Below, in pieces: positions 1 to 10,210 of a stretch of DNA of 46,227 bases. Position numbers and translations under genes: made by a program. The stretch covers positions 1-46,227 of the forward strand of contig JAUSOD010000088.1 of the NCBI GenBank assembly GCA_030656215.1. The letters are read 5' to 3'. The notes below the pieces were generated by a model. It was not told the origin of the DNA. It saw only the letters and a program-made list of their open reading frames with translations, and ran no database searches. The DNA comes from Azoarcus sp. (GTDB taxonomy: Bacteria; Pseudomonadota; Gammaproteobacteria; Burkholderiales; Rhodocyclaceae). The first letter of the stretch is position 1. The number at the start of each line of letters is the position of its first letter.

Positions 1-56
1 CCGAGCACCCCGTTGCCGGCGCCAGACTCCTTCCTGGGTTAAACAACGCTAACACA

Positions 57-109
57 AACGCCATCGGAGCGTTTGTGAGCGACAGGCTCACAAACGCTCC
101 GATGGCGTT
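57..109. repeat. Perfect 24-bp inverted repeat (hairpin)
   Basis: Positions 57-80 and 86-109 are exact reverse complements with a 5-nt loop (81-85). The stem is long and perfect. No T-tract follows on either strand, so it is not a classical intrinsic terminator, although it lies just past the stop of the minus-strand gene at 122-565 and could end or protect that transcript. It could also be one copy of a dispersed palindromic repeat. The structure is directly visible; its role is unknown. Confidence 0.8.
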
Positions 110-121
110 ATCAAGAAGTGT

Positions 122-565
122 CTATTCAGCGCGTGAGGAAATGCGGCACGCGTCCGAGCGCCACTCGGGCATGGGCGGCAGCCAGTTAGCGCGTGCCGTG
201 CTGCACCTGGGCATGCATACCTGCATGCCGTCGTCGCGACACTCCTCGCACGGACACAGGGTATTTTGCCGATCCAGGCTCAGGCAGTAATGCCCGCGCG
301 GGAAGGCGCGCAGGTCGGGGTCCGGTTCGCCGACTTCGGCATCATGGACTCGCACCATTTCCAGAAAACGCTCGACCGCAGGGCGCCCGCGGAAGGTGGT
401 GAGCTGGCCATTGCTGGTACACACGCAGCGACCATCCATCGACAGGGTGTAGCACTCGTCCTTGCCTGCGCCGACCTGATGCACTCGAACGTGCACGGCC
501 TGACGGTGCCATTCCGGGGCAACTGCGAGTTCCAGCCAAGTCGCCACGCGTCCGCTCATGTTCAT
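122..565 (-). CDS. Cys-rich hypothetical protein
   Basis: A 147-residue protein that I do not recognise. The start at 565 is chosen because GAGGAG stands 7 nt upstream of the ATG; an upstream in-frame ATG at 631 lacks such a site. Ten cysteines are present, with a CPCEEC cluster at residues 104-109 and further Cys at 94, 117 and 121, which suggests a small metal-binding or disulphide-bonded C-terminal module. No signal peptide or membrane segment is visible. The N-terminal half looks globular (WLELAVAPEW, then a VHVRVHQ strand). It is a single gene with a long hairpin just beyond its stop. Function unknown. Confidence 0.6.
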   Translation of the reverse strand: MNMSGRVATWLELAVAPEWHRQAVHVRVHQVGAGKDECYTLSMDGRCVCTSNGQLTTFRGRPAVERFLEMVRVHDAEVGEPDPDLRAFPRGHYCLSLDRQNTLCPCEECRDDGMQVCMPRCSTARANWLPPMPEWRSDACRISSRAE

Positions 566-761
566 GTCCGGTCTCCTCATTTTGTTATGACTACCTAAAG
601 AAGCATAGAAGACGCGTGGGGCTATTTCCATCTACTTCCATGTTCAAGTGTTACTCGATTTATTGTCGCCAAGACATATGACGTGGAGCTTGAGGGAGTG
701 TGGTGCTGCGCGAGGCGCGATGTTGCGCCGGCGTCGGTCCGATCGGGTGGCGCTGGCCCAT

Positions 762-800
762 GGAAAACGGGCGCACCCTTGTGGGGTGCGCCCGTTTTCC
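762..800 (-). terminator. Intrinsic terminator of pobA
   Basis: A 17-bp perfect stem (762-778 with 784-800) with a 5-nt loop. The arms end in AAAA/TTTT, so the hairpin can act on either strand. It lies just beyond the pobA stop codon on the minus strand. Confidence 0.75.
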
Positions 801-820
801 GCTTCCGGGTAGGGATGCGT

Positions 821-2152
<1,332 letters not shown>

Positions 2153-2167
2153 TCAGGAGTACGACGC

Positions 2168-3061
2168 ATGAAGGATGTACAGGTCCCGTCGTATAAGCTG
2201 TTTGGCGAGAAGGCGCTGTGGCCGACGCCCGAGCCGGTGCATTGCGAAACGATTGCGGCGCGCAGCGCTCTGTACGATTGGGAAATCACGCCGCACAGCC
2301 ATGACAGCTTGCTGCACGTCGTTTTCTTGCAGGCGGGGGCGGCGGAGATGGTGCTCGAGACACAGTCGCAGGCGCTGGCCGTACCCTGTGTGCTGATGGT
2401 GCCGCCCAGGCGTATCCATGGCTTTCGGTTTTCACCCGACATGGTGGGGCGGATCGTCACCCTGCCACAGGCGCTGCTCGGGGAGCTGTTTGCTCTGTCC
2501 GGAGAGTTGCGTGGGGTGTTCGACAGCTTCCGCTATCTGCCGCTTGGCGATCGGCCCGACACCCTGGACTTGATCCGGCTTTATTTTGAGCAATTCGAGC
2601 GTGAGTATGGGGGGCATCTGCCCGGACGCCTGAGCGCGCTGATGGCCACGCTTGGTCTGGTGCTGGTGCAGCTTGCGCGGGCAGGGGGCGTGGCGTCCGA
2701 GCAGGTTGCTCACGATAGAATGCATGCCCGGGTAGAACGTTTTGCCGAGCTGATCGAACAACACTTCCGCGAGTGGCAGCCAATCGGTTTTTACGCCGGA
2801 CGGCTCGGGGTGTCGACGGCCCAGCTCAACAACAGCTGTCGACGCGAGGCCGGCACCAGCGCGCAGGACATGATCCACGAGCGCTTGCTGCTCGAGGCTC
2901 GCCGTTTGCTGGCTTATTCCGATCTGGACGTAACCGGCATCGGCTATTCGCTGGGGTTCCAGGATCCGGCGTATTTTTCGCGCTTCTTCAGCCGCAGGCA
3001 GGGCATGTCGCCATCGGCATTCCGGCAGGCGCACCTTCGCCGGCCGGACCGCGCTGGCTGA
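2168..3061 (+). CDS. AraC-family regulator, probably of pobA
   Basis: A 297-residue protein. The N-terminal half resembles a cupin-type effector domain (for example the PPRRIHGFRF stretch). The C-terminal 100 residues form the AraC double helix-turn-helix: RLGVSTAQLNNSCRREAG is the first, and GIGYSLGFQDPAYFSRFF with RQGMSPSAFR is the classic second. The start at 2168 has AGGAG 8 nt upstream; a much longer in-frame opening runs back across pobA but is only its antisense. PobC/PobR proteins of this family activate pobA in pseudomonads and Azotobacter, and the divergent arrangement supports the same job here. The effector is probably 4-hydroxybenzoate (inference). Confidence 0.88.
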   Translation: MKDVQVPSYKLFGEKALWPTPEPVHCETIAARSALYDWEITPHSHDSLLHVVFLQAGAAEMVLETQSQALAVPCVLMVPPRRIHGFRFSPDMVGRIVTLPQALLGELFALSGELRGVFDSFRYLPLGDRPDTLDLIRLYFEQFEREYGGHLPGRLSALMATLGLVLVQLARAGGVASEQVAHDRMHARVERFAELIEQHFREWQPIGFYAGRLGVSTAQLNNSCRREAGTSAQDMIHERLLLEARRLLAYSDLDVTGIGYSLGFQDPAYFSRFFSRRQGMSPSAFRQAHLRRPDRAG

Positions 3062-3095
3062 GTCTGGTCAGCTGAGTTTGGTCAGCTGAGCCTGT

Positions 3096-4622
3096 TCAGT
3101 TGCGCGCCTTGCGCTTCTCGAGGCGGGTTTCATGGATCAGTTGCACCACGCCGGCGTCATTGACCGATTCCAGCCGAACCGGGAAGCCCCACAGGCGGGC
3201 GATGTGTTTCACCACCTCTTCGGCGCTACCGGAAAGCGGGCGGCTGCGCCAACTCTGGTGGCGCAGGGTGAGCGAGCGGTCGCCGCGCAGATCGACGTTC
3301 CAGACCTGGATATTGGGCTCTCGACTGCCGAGGTTGTAGTGCTCGGACAGGATCTCGCGCACACGGCGAAAACCGCGATCGTCATGAATGGCCGAGACCT
3401 GGAGGTTGCCCTGGTGCTCGTCGTCGAGGATGGCAAACATGCGGAAGTCGCGCATGACCTTGGGCGACAGGTACTGGGCAACGAAACTCTCGTCCTTGAA
3501 ATTTCGCATCGCGAAGTCGAAGGTCTCGAGCCAGTTGCTGCCTGCGACCTCGGGAAACCATTGCCGATCTTCTTCGGTTGGGTTCTCGCACATGCGGCGA
3601 ATGTCGGTCCACATGGCGAAACCCAGCGCATAGGGGTTGATGCCGTTGTACCAGCGTACGTTGTAGGGCGGCTGGTAGACCACGTTGGTATGGGATTGCA
3701 GAAACTCGAGCATGAAGCTGTCGCTGAGCAGGCCTTCGTCGTAGAGCGTGTTGAGCAGGGTGTAGTGCCAGTAGCTGGCCCAGCCCTCGTTCATGACCTG
3801 GGTCTGGCGCTGGGGGAAGAAGTATTGCGCGATCTTGCGCACGATGCGCACGACCTCGCGCTGCCAGGGTTCGAGCAGCGGCGCGCTTTTTTCAATGAAG
3901 TAGAGCAGGTTCTCTTCCGGCTCTTCGGGAAAGCGCCGCTCTCGCTTGGTGTCGCCTCGTGCCTCGTGCGTGGGCAGGGTGCGCCACAGATCGTTTACCT
4001 GGGTCTGCAGGTATTCCTCGCGCTCGTCCTGACGCAGCTTTTCCTTCGCCATCGACAGCTTGGGCGGACGCTTGTAGCGATCGACGCCGAGGTTCATCAG
4101 GGCGTGACAGGAATCGAGCAGCAGTTCGACTTCTTCCACCCCGTAGCGCTCTTCGCAGTGGGCGATGTAGTTTTTGGCAAAGACCAGGTAGTCGATGATT
4201 GCGTCCGCATTGGTCCAGGTGCGGAACATGTAGTTGCCCTTGAAGAAGCTGTTGTGACCGTAGGCCGCATGGGCGATCACCAGCCCCTGCATGGGCAGGG
4301 TGTTTTCTTCCATCAGATAGGCGATGCAGGGGTTGGAGTTGATCACGATCTCGTAGGCCAACCCCATCTGCCCGCGCCGGTAGCCTTTTTCGGTGGACAG
4401 GAACTGCTTGCCGAACGACCAGTGGTGATAGTTCACCGGCATGCCCACCGAGGCGTATGCGTCCATCATCTGCTCGGCGGTGATGATCTCGATCTGCACC
4501 GGGTAGGTGTCAAGACCATAGGCGGCGGCGACTCGAGCGATTTCGGTGTGATAGCGGTCGATGCTCTCGAACGACCACTCCGACCCGCCGGGCAGGGGCT
4601 GTTTCTTCAGGGCACGCTTCAT
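3096..4622 (-). CDS. ycgB: SpoVR family protein
   Basis: A 508-residue cytoplasmic protein of the SpoVR/YcgB family, close to the usual length. Typical segments are visible, including NEGWASYWHYTLLNTLYDEG, HTNVVYQPPYN and YNGINPYALGFAMW. The biochemical role of the family is not firmly known; it is linked to stress, stationary phase and sporulation. The start at 4622 overlaps the yeaH stop in an ATGA arrangement, so translation is probably coupled. It is the last gene of the prkA-yeaH-spoVR operon, a grouping conserved in many proteobacteria. It ends near directly repeated GTCAGCTGAG segments (3067-3090) with no clear terminator. Confidence 0.93.
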   Translation of the reverse strand: MKRALKKQPLPGGSEWSFESIDRYHTEIARVAAAYGLDTYPVQIEIITAEQMMDAYASVGMPVNYHHWSFGKQFLSTEKGYRRGQMGLAYEIVINSNPCIAYLMEENTLPMQGLVIAHAAYGHNSFFKGNYMFRTWTNADAIIDYLVFAKNYIAHCEERYGVEEVELLLDSCHALMNLGVDRYKRPPKLSMAKEKLRQDEREEYLQTQVNDLWRTLPTHEARGDTKRERRFPEEPEENLLYFIEKSAPLLEPWQREVVRIVRKIAQYFFPQRQTQVMNEGWASYWHYTLLNTLYDEGLLSDSFMLEFLQSHTNVVYQPPYNVRWYNGINPYALGFAMWTDIRRMCENPTEEDRQWFPEVAGSNWLETFDFAMRNFKDESFVAQYLSPKVMRDFRMFAILDDEHQGNLQVSAIHDDRGFRRVREILSEHYNLGSREPNIQVWNVDLRGDRSLTLRHQSWRSRPLSGSAEEVVKHIARLWGFPVRLESVNDAGVVQLIHETRLEKRKARN

Positions 4623-5887
4623 ACGAGGCTCTTCTTGAACAGTTCGCGGAAAACCGGGTAGATGTCTGCCGGCGACTCGATGCGCTGCATGGCGAAGTTT
4701 GCGCTGTGGCCCAGGATCTTCTCGTACTCGCGCCACAGGTTCTGCGGTTCGCCAGGGGTGATCTCGATGTAGGCGAAATACTGGCACCAGGGGAGGATTT
4801 CGTTGGCGAGCAGCTCGCGGCAGATGGGTGAGTCGTTGTCCCAGTTGTCGCCGTCGGATGCCTGTGCGCCGTATATGTTCCACTGACCGCCGGCATAGCG
4901 TTCGCGGATGATGTCGCGCATCAGTTCAAGCGCGCTCGACACCACGGTGCCGCCCGATTCGCGCGAATGGAAGAACTCGTCCTCGTCAGTCTCCTTGGCC
5001 ACGGTGTGGTGGCGGATGAAGACGACCTCGATGTGCTCGTAGGTCCGGGTCAGGAACAGGTAGAGCAGCATGAAGAAGCGCTTGGCGGTGGCTTTCTTCT
5101 CTTCGTCCATCGAGCCGGAGACGTCCATCACGCAGAACATCACCGCCTGCGTGGTGGGCTGCGGAATCTTGACCCGATTGTTGTAACGCAGGTCGAAGCT
5201 GTCGATGAAGGGAATGGCTTCGATCTTCGCTCGCAGCCGGCCGATCTCGTCACGCAGCTCACGCACTTCTTCGCTGTCTTCGCCATATTGGGCGATGGCT
5301 TCGTCCAGTGCGTCCTTCAGCTCGCGCAGGCGGGCGCTGTAGGGTGAGCCCAGCGCCAGCCGGCGGCCGAGCGCGCCGCGCAGCGATCGAATGATATTGA
5401 TATTGGCCGGCACCCCGGACGAGGTGAAGCCGGCGCGCTGGGTCTTGTAGTCGGTGACCCGGGCGAGCTGGGTGCGAATCAGGTTGGGCAGGGCGAGATC
5501 GTCGAAGAAAATATCGAGGAACTCCTCGCGCGACAGCTGAAAGACGAAATCGTCCTCACTCTCGCCATCCTTGCCCACTTTGCCACTGCCAGAACCGCCG
5601 GCGCCACCGCCTTGGGGGCGCTTGATCTGATCGCCGCTCGCGAATTGGTCGTTGCCGGTATAGACCTGTTCCCAGATCCCGCCCTTGCCATGCTGGAAAT
5701 GGGGCTCGGACAGATCCTTGGACGGAATCGAGATGTGCTCGCCGTTATCGAGGTCGCGAATCGATCGCCCCTGGATGGCATCAGAAACCGCACGGCGGAT
5801 CTGCTGCTTGAACCGGCGCACGAAGCGCTGCCGGTTCACTGCACTCTTGTTTCTGCTGTCGAAACGCCGATCGATGATGCGGATCAT
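4619..5887 (-). CDS. yeaH: YeaH-type DUF444 protein with VWA-like domain
   Basis: A 422-residue member of the DUF444/YeaH family. The N-terminus (IDRRFDSRNKSAVNRQRF) is characteristic. A Gly-rich linker lies near residues 93-110, and a von Willebrand A-like region starts near residue 248 with the MIDAS-type DVSGS at 255-259. It is encoded between prkA and spoVR, and the three are thought to act together in stationary-phase or nitrogen-stress survival, with PrkA as kinase. The exact reaction is unknown. The 3' end overlaps spoVR by 4 nt. An 11-bp hairpin separates it from prkA. Confidence 0.94.
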   Translation of the reverse strand: MIRIIDRRFDSRNKSAVNRQRFVRRFKQQIRRAVSDAIQGRSIRDLDNGEHISIPSKDLSEPHFQHGKGGIWEQVYTGNDQFASGDQIKRPQGGGAGGSGSGKVGKDGESEDDFVFQLSREEFLDIFFDDLALPNLIRTQLARVTDYKTQRAGFTSSGVPANINIIRSLRGALGRRLALGSPYSARLRELKDALDEAIAQYGEDSEEVRELRDEIGRLRAKIEAIPFIDSFDLRYNNRVKIPQPTTQAVMFCVMDVSGSMDEEKKATAKRFFMLLYLFLTRTYEHIEVVFIRHHTVAKETDEDEFFHSRESGGTVVSSALELMRDIIRERYAGGQWNIYGAQASDGDNWDNDSPICRELLANEILPWCQYFAYIEITPGEPQNLWREYEKILGHSANFAMQRIESPADIYPVFRELFKKSLV

Positions 5888-5916
5888 GCCTTCCTCCGTG
5901 GTGACCTGCGATGGTT

Positions 5917-5944
5917 TGCGCAGCCGGCCGTAACCGGCTGCGCA
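5917..5944. repeat. Intercistronic hairpin between prkA and yeaH
   Basis: 5917-5927 and 5934-5944 form a perfect 11-bp GC-rich stem with a 6-nt loop. There is no U-tract, so it probably stabilises or processes the operon mRNA rather than ending it (inference). Confidence 0.6.
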
Positions 5945-5973
5945 TCCTTTTGCGGTGCAGCGCGTTCAGGCGT

Positions 5974-7896
5974 TCAGGACGACTTGCGTACGCGCAGATA
6001 CCACTCGCAAAGCAGGCGCACCTGTTTCTCGGTGTAGCCCTTCTCGATCATGCGATTGACGAAGTTCTGATGCTTCTTCTGCTCGTCGCCACTGGCCTTG
6101 GCATTGAAGCTGATCACCGGTAGCAGGTCTTCGGTGTTGGAGAACATCTTCTTCTCGATGACGGCACGCAGTTTCTCGTACGAGGTCCAGCTCGGGTTGC
6201 GGCCTTCGTTCTTGGCCCGTGCGCGCAGCACGAAGTTGACCACCTCGTTGCGGAAGTCCTTCGGGTTGCTGATGCCGGCCGGCTTTTCGATTTTCTCGAG
6301 TTCTTCGTTGAGTGCCGAGCGGTCGAGGATCTCGCCGGTGTTCGGGTCGCGGAACTCCTGGTCCTGGATCCAGAAGTCGGCATAGATCACGTAGCGGTCG
6401 AAGATGTTCTGACCATACTCGGAGTAGCTCTCGAGGTAAGCGGTCTGGATCTCCTTGCCGATGAACTCGGCGTAGCGCGGGGCGAGGTATTCCTTGATGA
6501 AGCCAAGGTAGCGGGCCTCGGCCTCGGGCGGATACTGCTCCTGCGCGATCTGCTGCTCGAGCACATACATCAGGTGCACCGGGTTGGCCGCGACCTCGCG
6601 GTGATCGAAGTTGAACACCCGCGACAGCACCTTGAAGGCAAACCGGGTGGACAGGCCGGTCATGCCTTCATCCACGCCGGCGTAGTCGCGATACTCCTGG
6701 TAGCTCTTGGCCTTGGGATCGGTGTCCTTGAGGTTTTCGCCGTCATAGACCCGCATCTTGGAAAAGATGCTGGAGTTTTCCGGCTCCTTGAGGCGGGACA
6801 GCACGGTGAACTGGGCCAGCATCTTGAGCGTGTCGGGTGCGCAGGGGGCTTCGGAGAGCGAGCTGTTTACAAGCAGCTTCTCGTAGATCCGGATCTCGTC
6901 CGACATGCGCAGGCAGTAGGGCACCTTGACGGTGTAAATACGATCGAGGAAAGCCTCGTTGTTCTTGTTGTTCTTGAACGCCACCCACTCCGACTCGTTC
7001 GAGTGCGCCATCACGATGCCGTCGAACGGAATTGCACCAAAGCCTTCGGTGCCCTTGTAGTTGCCCTCCTGGGTGGCGGTCAGCAGCGGGTGGAGGACCT
7101 TGATCGGGGCCTTGAACATCTCGACAAATTCGAGCAGCCCGCGGTTGGCCAAGCACAGGCCGCCAGAGTAGCTATAGGCGTCGGGGTCGTTCTGCGAGTA
7201 CTGCTCAAGCTTGCGAATGTCGATCTTGCCGACCAGGGAGGAGATGTCCTGGTTGTTCTCGTCGCCCGGCTCGGTCTTGGCGACCGCGATCTGGCGCAAT
7301 ACCGAGGGGCTGAGCTTGACCACCCTGAACTTGGTGATGTCGCCGCCGAATTCGTGCAGACGCTTGACCGCCCACGGGCTCATGATGCTGCCCAGATAGC
7401 GGCGGGGGATGCCGTAATCGTCTTCCAGGATGTGCCCGTCCTCGAGCGCATTGAAGAGCCCGAGGGGGGATTCGTTTACCGGTGAGCCCTTGATTGCATA
7501 GAACGGTACATGTTCGATCAAGCTCTTGAGCATCTCGGCGAGCGAGGATTTTCCTCCTCCGACGGGGCCGAGCAGGTAGAGGATCTGCTTCTTCTCCTCG
7601 AGACCCTGCGCAGCGTGGCGGAAGTAGGAGACGATGTGCTCGATCACCTCCTCCATGCCGTAGAAGTCCCGGAAGGCGGGGTAGAGCTTGAGCACCTTGT
7701 TCGAGAAGATGCGCGACAGGCGCGGATCGAGCCGGGTGTCGACCAGTTCGGGCTCCCCGATCGCCATCAGCATGCGCTCTGCTGCAGTGGCGTAAGCCGA
7801 ACGGTCGCGGCCGCACAAAGCCAGGTAATCCTGGATCGACATTTCGTCTTCACGGGCCGCTTCAAACCGGGCCTGGTAAGCGTTGAATATGCTCAT
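5974..7896 (-). CDS. prkA: PrkA/YeaG family serine protein kinase
   Basis: A 640-residue AAA-like kinase, matching the 640-645 residues of YeaG/PrkA. The Walker A motif GPVGGGKS is at residues 110-117. The N-terminal PrkA AAA region (with ERMLMAIGEPELVDT) and the C-terminal kinase region are both full length. The family phosphorylates proteins on Ser/Thr, and some members act as AAA+ proteases; it is induced by starvation and stationary phase. It is the first gene of the operon with yeaH and spoVR. The promoter should lie in 7897-8230; no convincing sigma-54 site was found there. Confidence 0.95.
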   Translation of the reverse strand: MSIFNAYQARFEAAREDEMSIQDYLALCGRDRSAYATAAERMLMAIGEPELVDTRLDPRLSRIFSNKVLKLYPAFRDFYGMEEVIEHIVSYFRHAAQGLEEKKQILYLLGPVGGGKSSLAEMLKSLIEHVPFYAIKGSPVNESPLGLFNALEDGHILEDDYGIPRRYLGSIMSPWAVKRLHEFGGDITKFRVVKLSPSVLRQIAVAKTEPGDENNQDISSLVGKIDIRKLEQYSQNDPDAYSYSGGLCLANRGLLEFVEMFKAPIKVLHPLLTATQEGNYKGTEGFGAIPFDGIVMAHSNESEWVAFKNNKNNEAFLDRIYTVKVPYCLRMSDEIRIYEKLLVNSSLSEAPCAPDTLKMLAQFTVLSRLKEPENSSIFSKMRVYDGENLKDTDPKAKSYQEYRDYAGVDEGMTGLSTRFAFKVLSRVFNFDHREVAANPVHLMYVLEQQIAQEQYPPEAEARYLGFIKEYLAPRYAEFIGKEIQTAYLESYSEYGQNIFDRYVIYADFWIQDQEFRDPNTGEILDRSALNEELEKIEKPAGISNPKDFRNEVVNFVLRARAKNEGRNPSWTSYEKLRAVIEKKMFSNTEDLLPVISFNAKASGDEQKKHQNFVNRMIEKGYTEKQVRLLCEWYLRVRKSS

Positions 7897-8230
7897 CGGG
7901 ACGTCTCCTGGTCGCTTGAGCCGCTCGGGCTCTGTTCAGTTCTGTCAGTCGCCGCTACGTGCCACCCAACTGCCTTTCGGTGAAGGGCGTCACGCCTTAT
8001 TCTCCTCCCTCAGAGGCGCTGGTGGTGTGCTAGTTCCTCTCCGTGCTGTGCATTTTTTCACCTCTTGTGCAGCATTTTCTCCCCTCGGCGGTGCTGGAGG
8101 GAAGACCCTGTCCCTGTGCTAGAATCAGGGTTTAATTCAAACGGCCGGTCAGGTCGAAGCCTTCCTGTGGGGCGGCTTCGTGGGTAATATTCTGTGCCGG
8201 CAGTATTTTTGACTTCTCAGGATCGATTGA
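7897..8230. other. Divergent intergenic region, prkA and tig
   Basis: 334 bp without a gene. It must hold the leaders and promoters of prkA (minus) and tig (plus). The only clear signal is an extended -10 for tig at 8117-8125. Pyrimidine-rich stretches occur around 8000-8090. No RNA gene was recognised. Confidence 0.6.
8117..8125 (+). promoter_or_regulatory. Candidate extended -10 promoter for tig
   Basis: TGC immediately precedes TAGAAT (8120-8125), the TGn extended -10 form. It would start transcription near 8132 and give a leader of about 100 nt. No good -35 is visible, which suits an extended -10 promoter. Confidence 0.45.
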
Positions 8231-9535
8231 ATGCAGACCACCCAGGAAACCCCGAGCGCACTGGAGCGCCGCATCGACATGTCCGTCGAAATGACGGAAA
8301 TCAACAAGGAAGTTGATGCTCGTCTCAGAAAGATGGCCCGCACGGTCAAGATGCCCGGTTTTCGGCCCGGCAAGGTGCCGATGAAAATCGTCGCGCAGAC
8401 CTACGCGCCGCAAGCCCGCTCCGAAGCGATTGGAGCTGCGGTCGAAAAGGCGTTTGGTAATGCCGTGCGTGAGCAGAATCTGCGTGTTGCCGGTTATCCC
8501 CGCATCGAGCCCAAGGAAGCTTCCAACGCCGAAGTGCTGGAATTCAGCGCTGTGTTTGAAGTTTATCCGGAAGTGGTTCCCGGCGATCTGTCGGCCCAGC
8601 CGATCGAGCGTCCGGTGCTGGATGTGGGCGAAGCCGAAGTCGACAAGACTCTTGAAGTGCTGCGCAAGCAGCGCACGTCGTTCGAGCCCGCTGACCGTGT
8701 TGCTGCAGAGGGCGATCGGGTGTCGATCGACTTCACCGGGCGCAAGGACGGTGAGGTGTTCGAAGGTGGCCAGGCCGAGGACTTTCCGTTCGTGATCGGC
8801 GCAGGCTCCATGCTCAAGGATTTCGAAGCTGCGGTGACGGGTCTCAAGGCGGACGAGTCCAAGACCTTCGACATGACCTTCCCTGCGGACTACCACGCTC
8901 AGCATCTGGCCGGTCAGACCGTCCAGTTCGACGTGACGGTGAAGAAGGTCGAAGCTGCAGTGCTGCCGGCAGTCGATAGCGACTTCGCCAAGGCCCTGGG
9001 CGTGGCTGATGGTGACGTCAGCAAGCTGCGTGACGAGGTCAAAGCCAATCTGACGCGCGAAGTGAAGCGCCGGATTCAGGCCAAGATCAAGGAGCAGGTC
9101 ATGGAAGCCCTGCTCGCGGCGACCCCGATCGAAGTGCCGAAGTCGCTGGTAGAAGCCGAATCACGCCAGTTGGCCGACAACGCAAAGCGTGATCTGGAAA
9201 CCCGCGGCATGCAAACCAAGGATATTCCGGTGGAGCCGGCCTGGTTCACGGATCAAGCCGTGCGCCGGGTAAAGCTCGGGCTGATCATGGCCGAACTGGT
9301 CAAGTCCAAGGACTTGCACGCCAAGCCGGAGCAGATCCGTTCCCTGGTCGAAGAGATGGCCCAGAGTTACGAAGATCCGTCCGAACTGGTACGCTGGTAT
9401 TACGCACAGCCCGAGCGGCTGGCGCAAGCCGAAGCCGTGGTGATCGAAGACAACGTGGTGGAATGGGTGGTTTCTCAGGCTCAGACCTCCGACAAGTCGG
9501 TCGCTTTTGACGAACTGATGGGTAACGCGGCCTGA
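8231..9535 (+). CDS. tig: Trigger factor, ribosome-associated chaperone
   Basis: A 434-residue protein, the normal length for trigger factor. The N-terminal ribosome-binding domain contains the signature PGFRPGKVP near residues 43-51. The middle FKBP-type peptidyl-prolyl isomerase domain begins around residue 155 ([19 protein letters not shown]). The C-terminal helical arms form the chaperone cradle. It binds nascent chains at the ribosomal exit tunnel. The order tig-clpP-clpX-lon-hupB is the standard proteobacterial quality-control cluster. The start at 8231 has AGGA about 9 nt upstream. Confidence 0.98.
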   Translation: MQTTQETPSALERRIDMSVEMTEINKEVDARLRKMARTVKMPGFRPGKVPMKIVAQTYAPQARSEAIGAAVEKAFGNAVREQNLRVAGYPRIEPKEASNAEVLEFSAVFEVYPEVVPGDLSAQPIERPVLDVGEAEVDKTLEVLRKQRTSFEPADRVAAEGDRVSIDFTGRKDGEVFEGGQAEDFPFVIGAGSMLKDFEAAVTGLKADESKTFDMTFPADYHAQHLAGQTVQFDVTVKKVEAAVLPAVDSDFAKALGVADGDVSKLRDEVKANLTREVKRRIQAKIKEQVMEALLAATPIEVPKSLVEAESRQLADNAKRDLETRGMQTKDIPVEPAWFTDQAVRRVKLGLIMAELVKSKDLHAKPEQIRSLVEEMAQSYEDPSELVRWYYAQPERLAQAEAVVIEDNVVEWVVSQAQTSDKSVAFDELMGNAA

Positions 9536-9554
9536 GGTCGCGAGAGTACAGACA

Positions 9555-10193
9555 ATGATGAACGGAATGCCCCCGCGCGGCGGAGAATGGAACCCGGTCG
9601 GTCTCGGCCTGGTCCCGATGGTAGTCGAGCAGAGTGGGCGCGGTGAGCGCGCCTATGATATCTATTCGCGCCTCCTGAAGGAGCGGGTGGTATTCCTCGT
9701 CGGCCCGGTCAATGACGTCACGGCCAATCTGATCGTGGCCCAGATGCTATTCCTTGAGTCGGAGAATCCGGACAAGGACATCAACTTCTACATCAACTCG
9801 CCAGGCGGTTCGGTTACGGCCGGCATGGCGATTTACGACACCATGCAGTTCGTCAAGCCGAATATCAGTACTTTGTGCATCGGGCAGGCCGCAAGTATGG
9901 GCGCCTTCCTGCTGGCTGCGGGCGAGAAGGGCAAGCGCTTCACGCTGCCCAATTCACGGGTGATGATTCATCAGCCGCTGGGTGGCTACCAGGGGCAGGC
10001 GTCGGATATCGAAATCCACGCACGCGAGATTCTGTTCCTGCGTGCCCGTCTCAACGAAATGCTGGCCAAGCACACCGGTCAAACGATCGAGCGTATCGAG
10101 AAGGACACCGATCGTGACAACTTCATGTCCGCAACCGCGGCCCTGGAGTACGGCATCGTGGATAAATTGCTGACAAGCCGCGCCGATACCTGA
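9555..10193 (+). CDS. clpP: ATP-dependent Clp protease proteolytic subunit
   Basis: A 212-residue serine peptidase with the complete triad Ser114 (in [11 protein letters not shown]), His139 (in MIHQPLGG) and Asp188 (in DRDNF). It forms the two-ring barrel that degrades substrates delivered by ClpX, including tmRNA-tagged proteins; the permuted ssrA gene lies 14 kb downstream. Two consecutive ATG codons begin the ORF, so the second (9558) may be used. It lies 19 nt after tig and 17 nt before clpX, consistent with an operon. Confidence 0.98.
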   Translation: MMNGMPPRGGEWNPVGLGLVPMVVEQSGRGERAYDIYSRLLKERVVFLVGPVNDVTANLIVAQMLFLESENPDKDINFYINSPGGSVTAGMAIYDTMQFVKPNISTLCIGQAASMGAFLLAAGEKGKRFTLPNSRVMIHQPLGGYQGQASDIEIHAREILFLRARLNEMLAKHTGQTIERIEKDTDRDNFMSATAALEYGIVDKLLTSRADT

Positions 10194-10210
10194 ACGAGGA
10201 GAACCAGAAC

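Noticed and set aside
3132-4661. Plus-strand ORF of 509 codons opposite spoVR
   Set aside because: Antisense of a conserved gene; sequence is low-complexity Val/Leu/Gly/Asp.
7957-7985. Sigma-54-like site (TGGCAC) upstream of prkA
   Set aside because: The second element is GGCGA and the GG-GC spacing is off by one, so it does not fit -24/-12.
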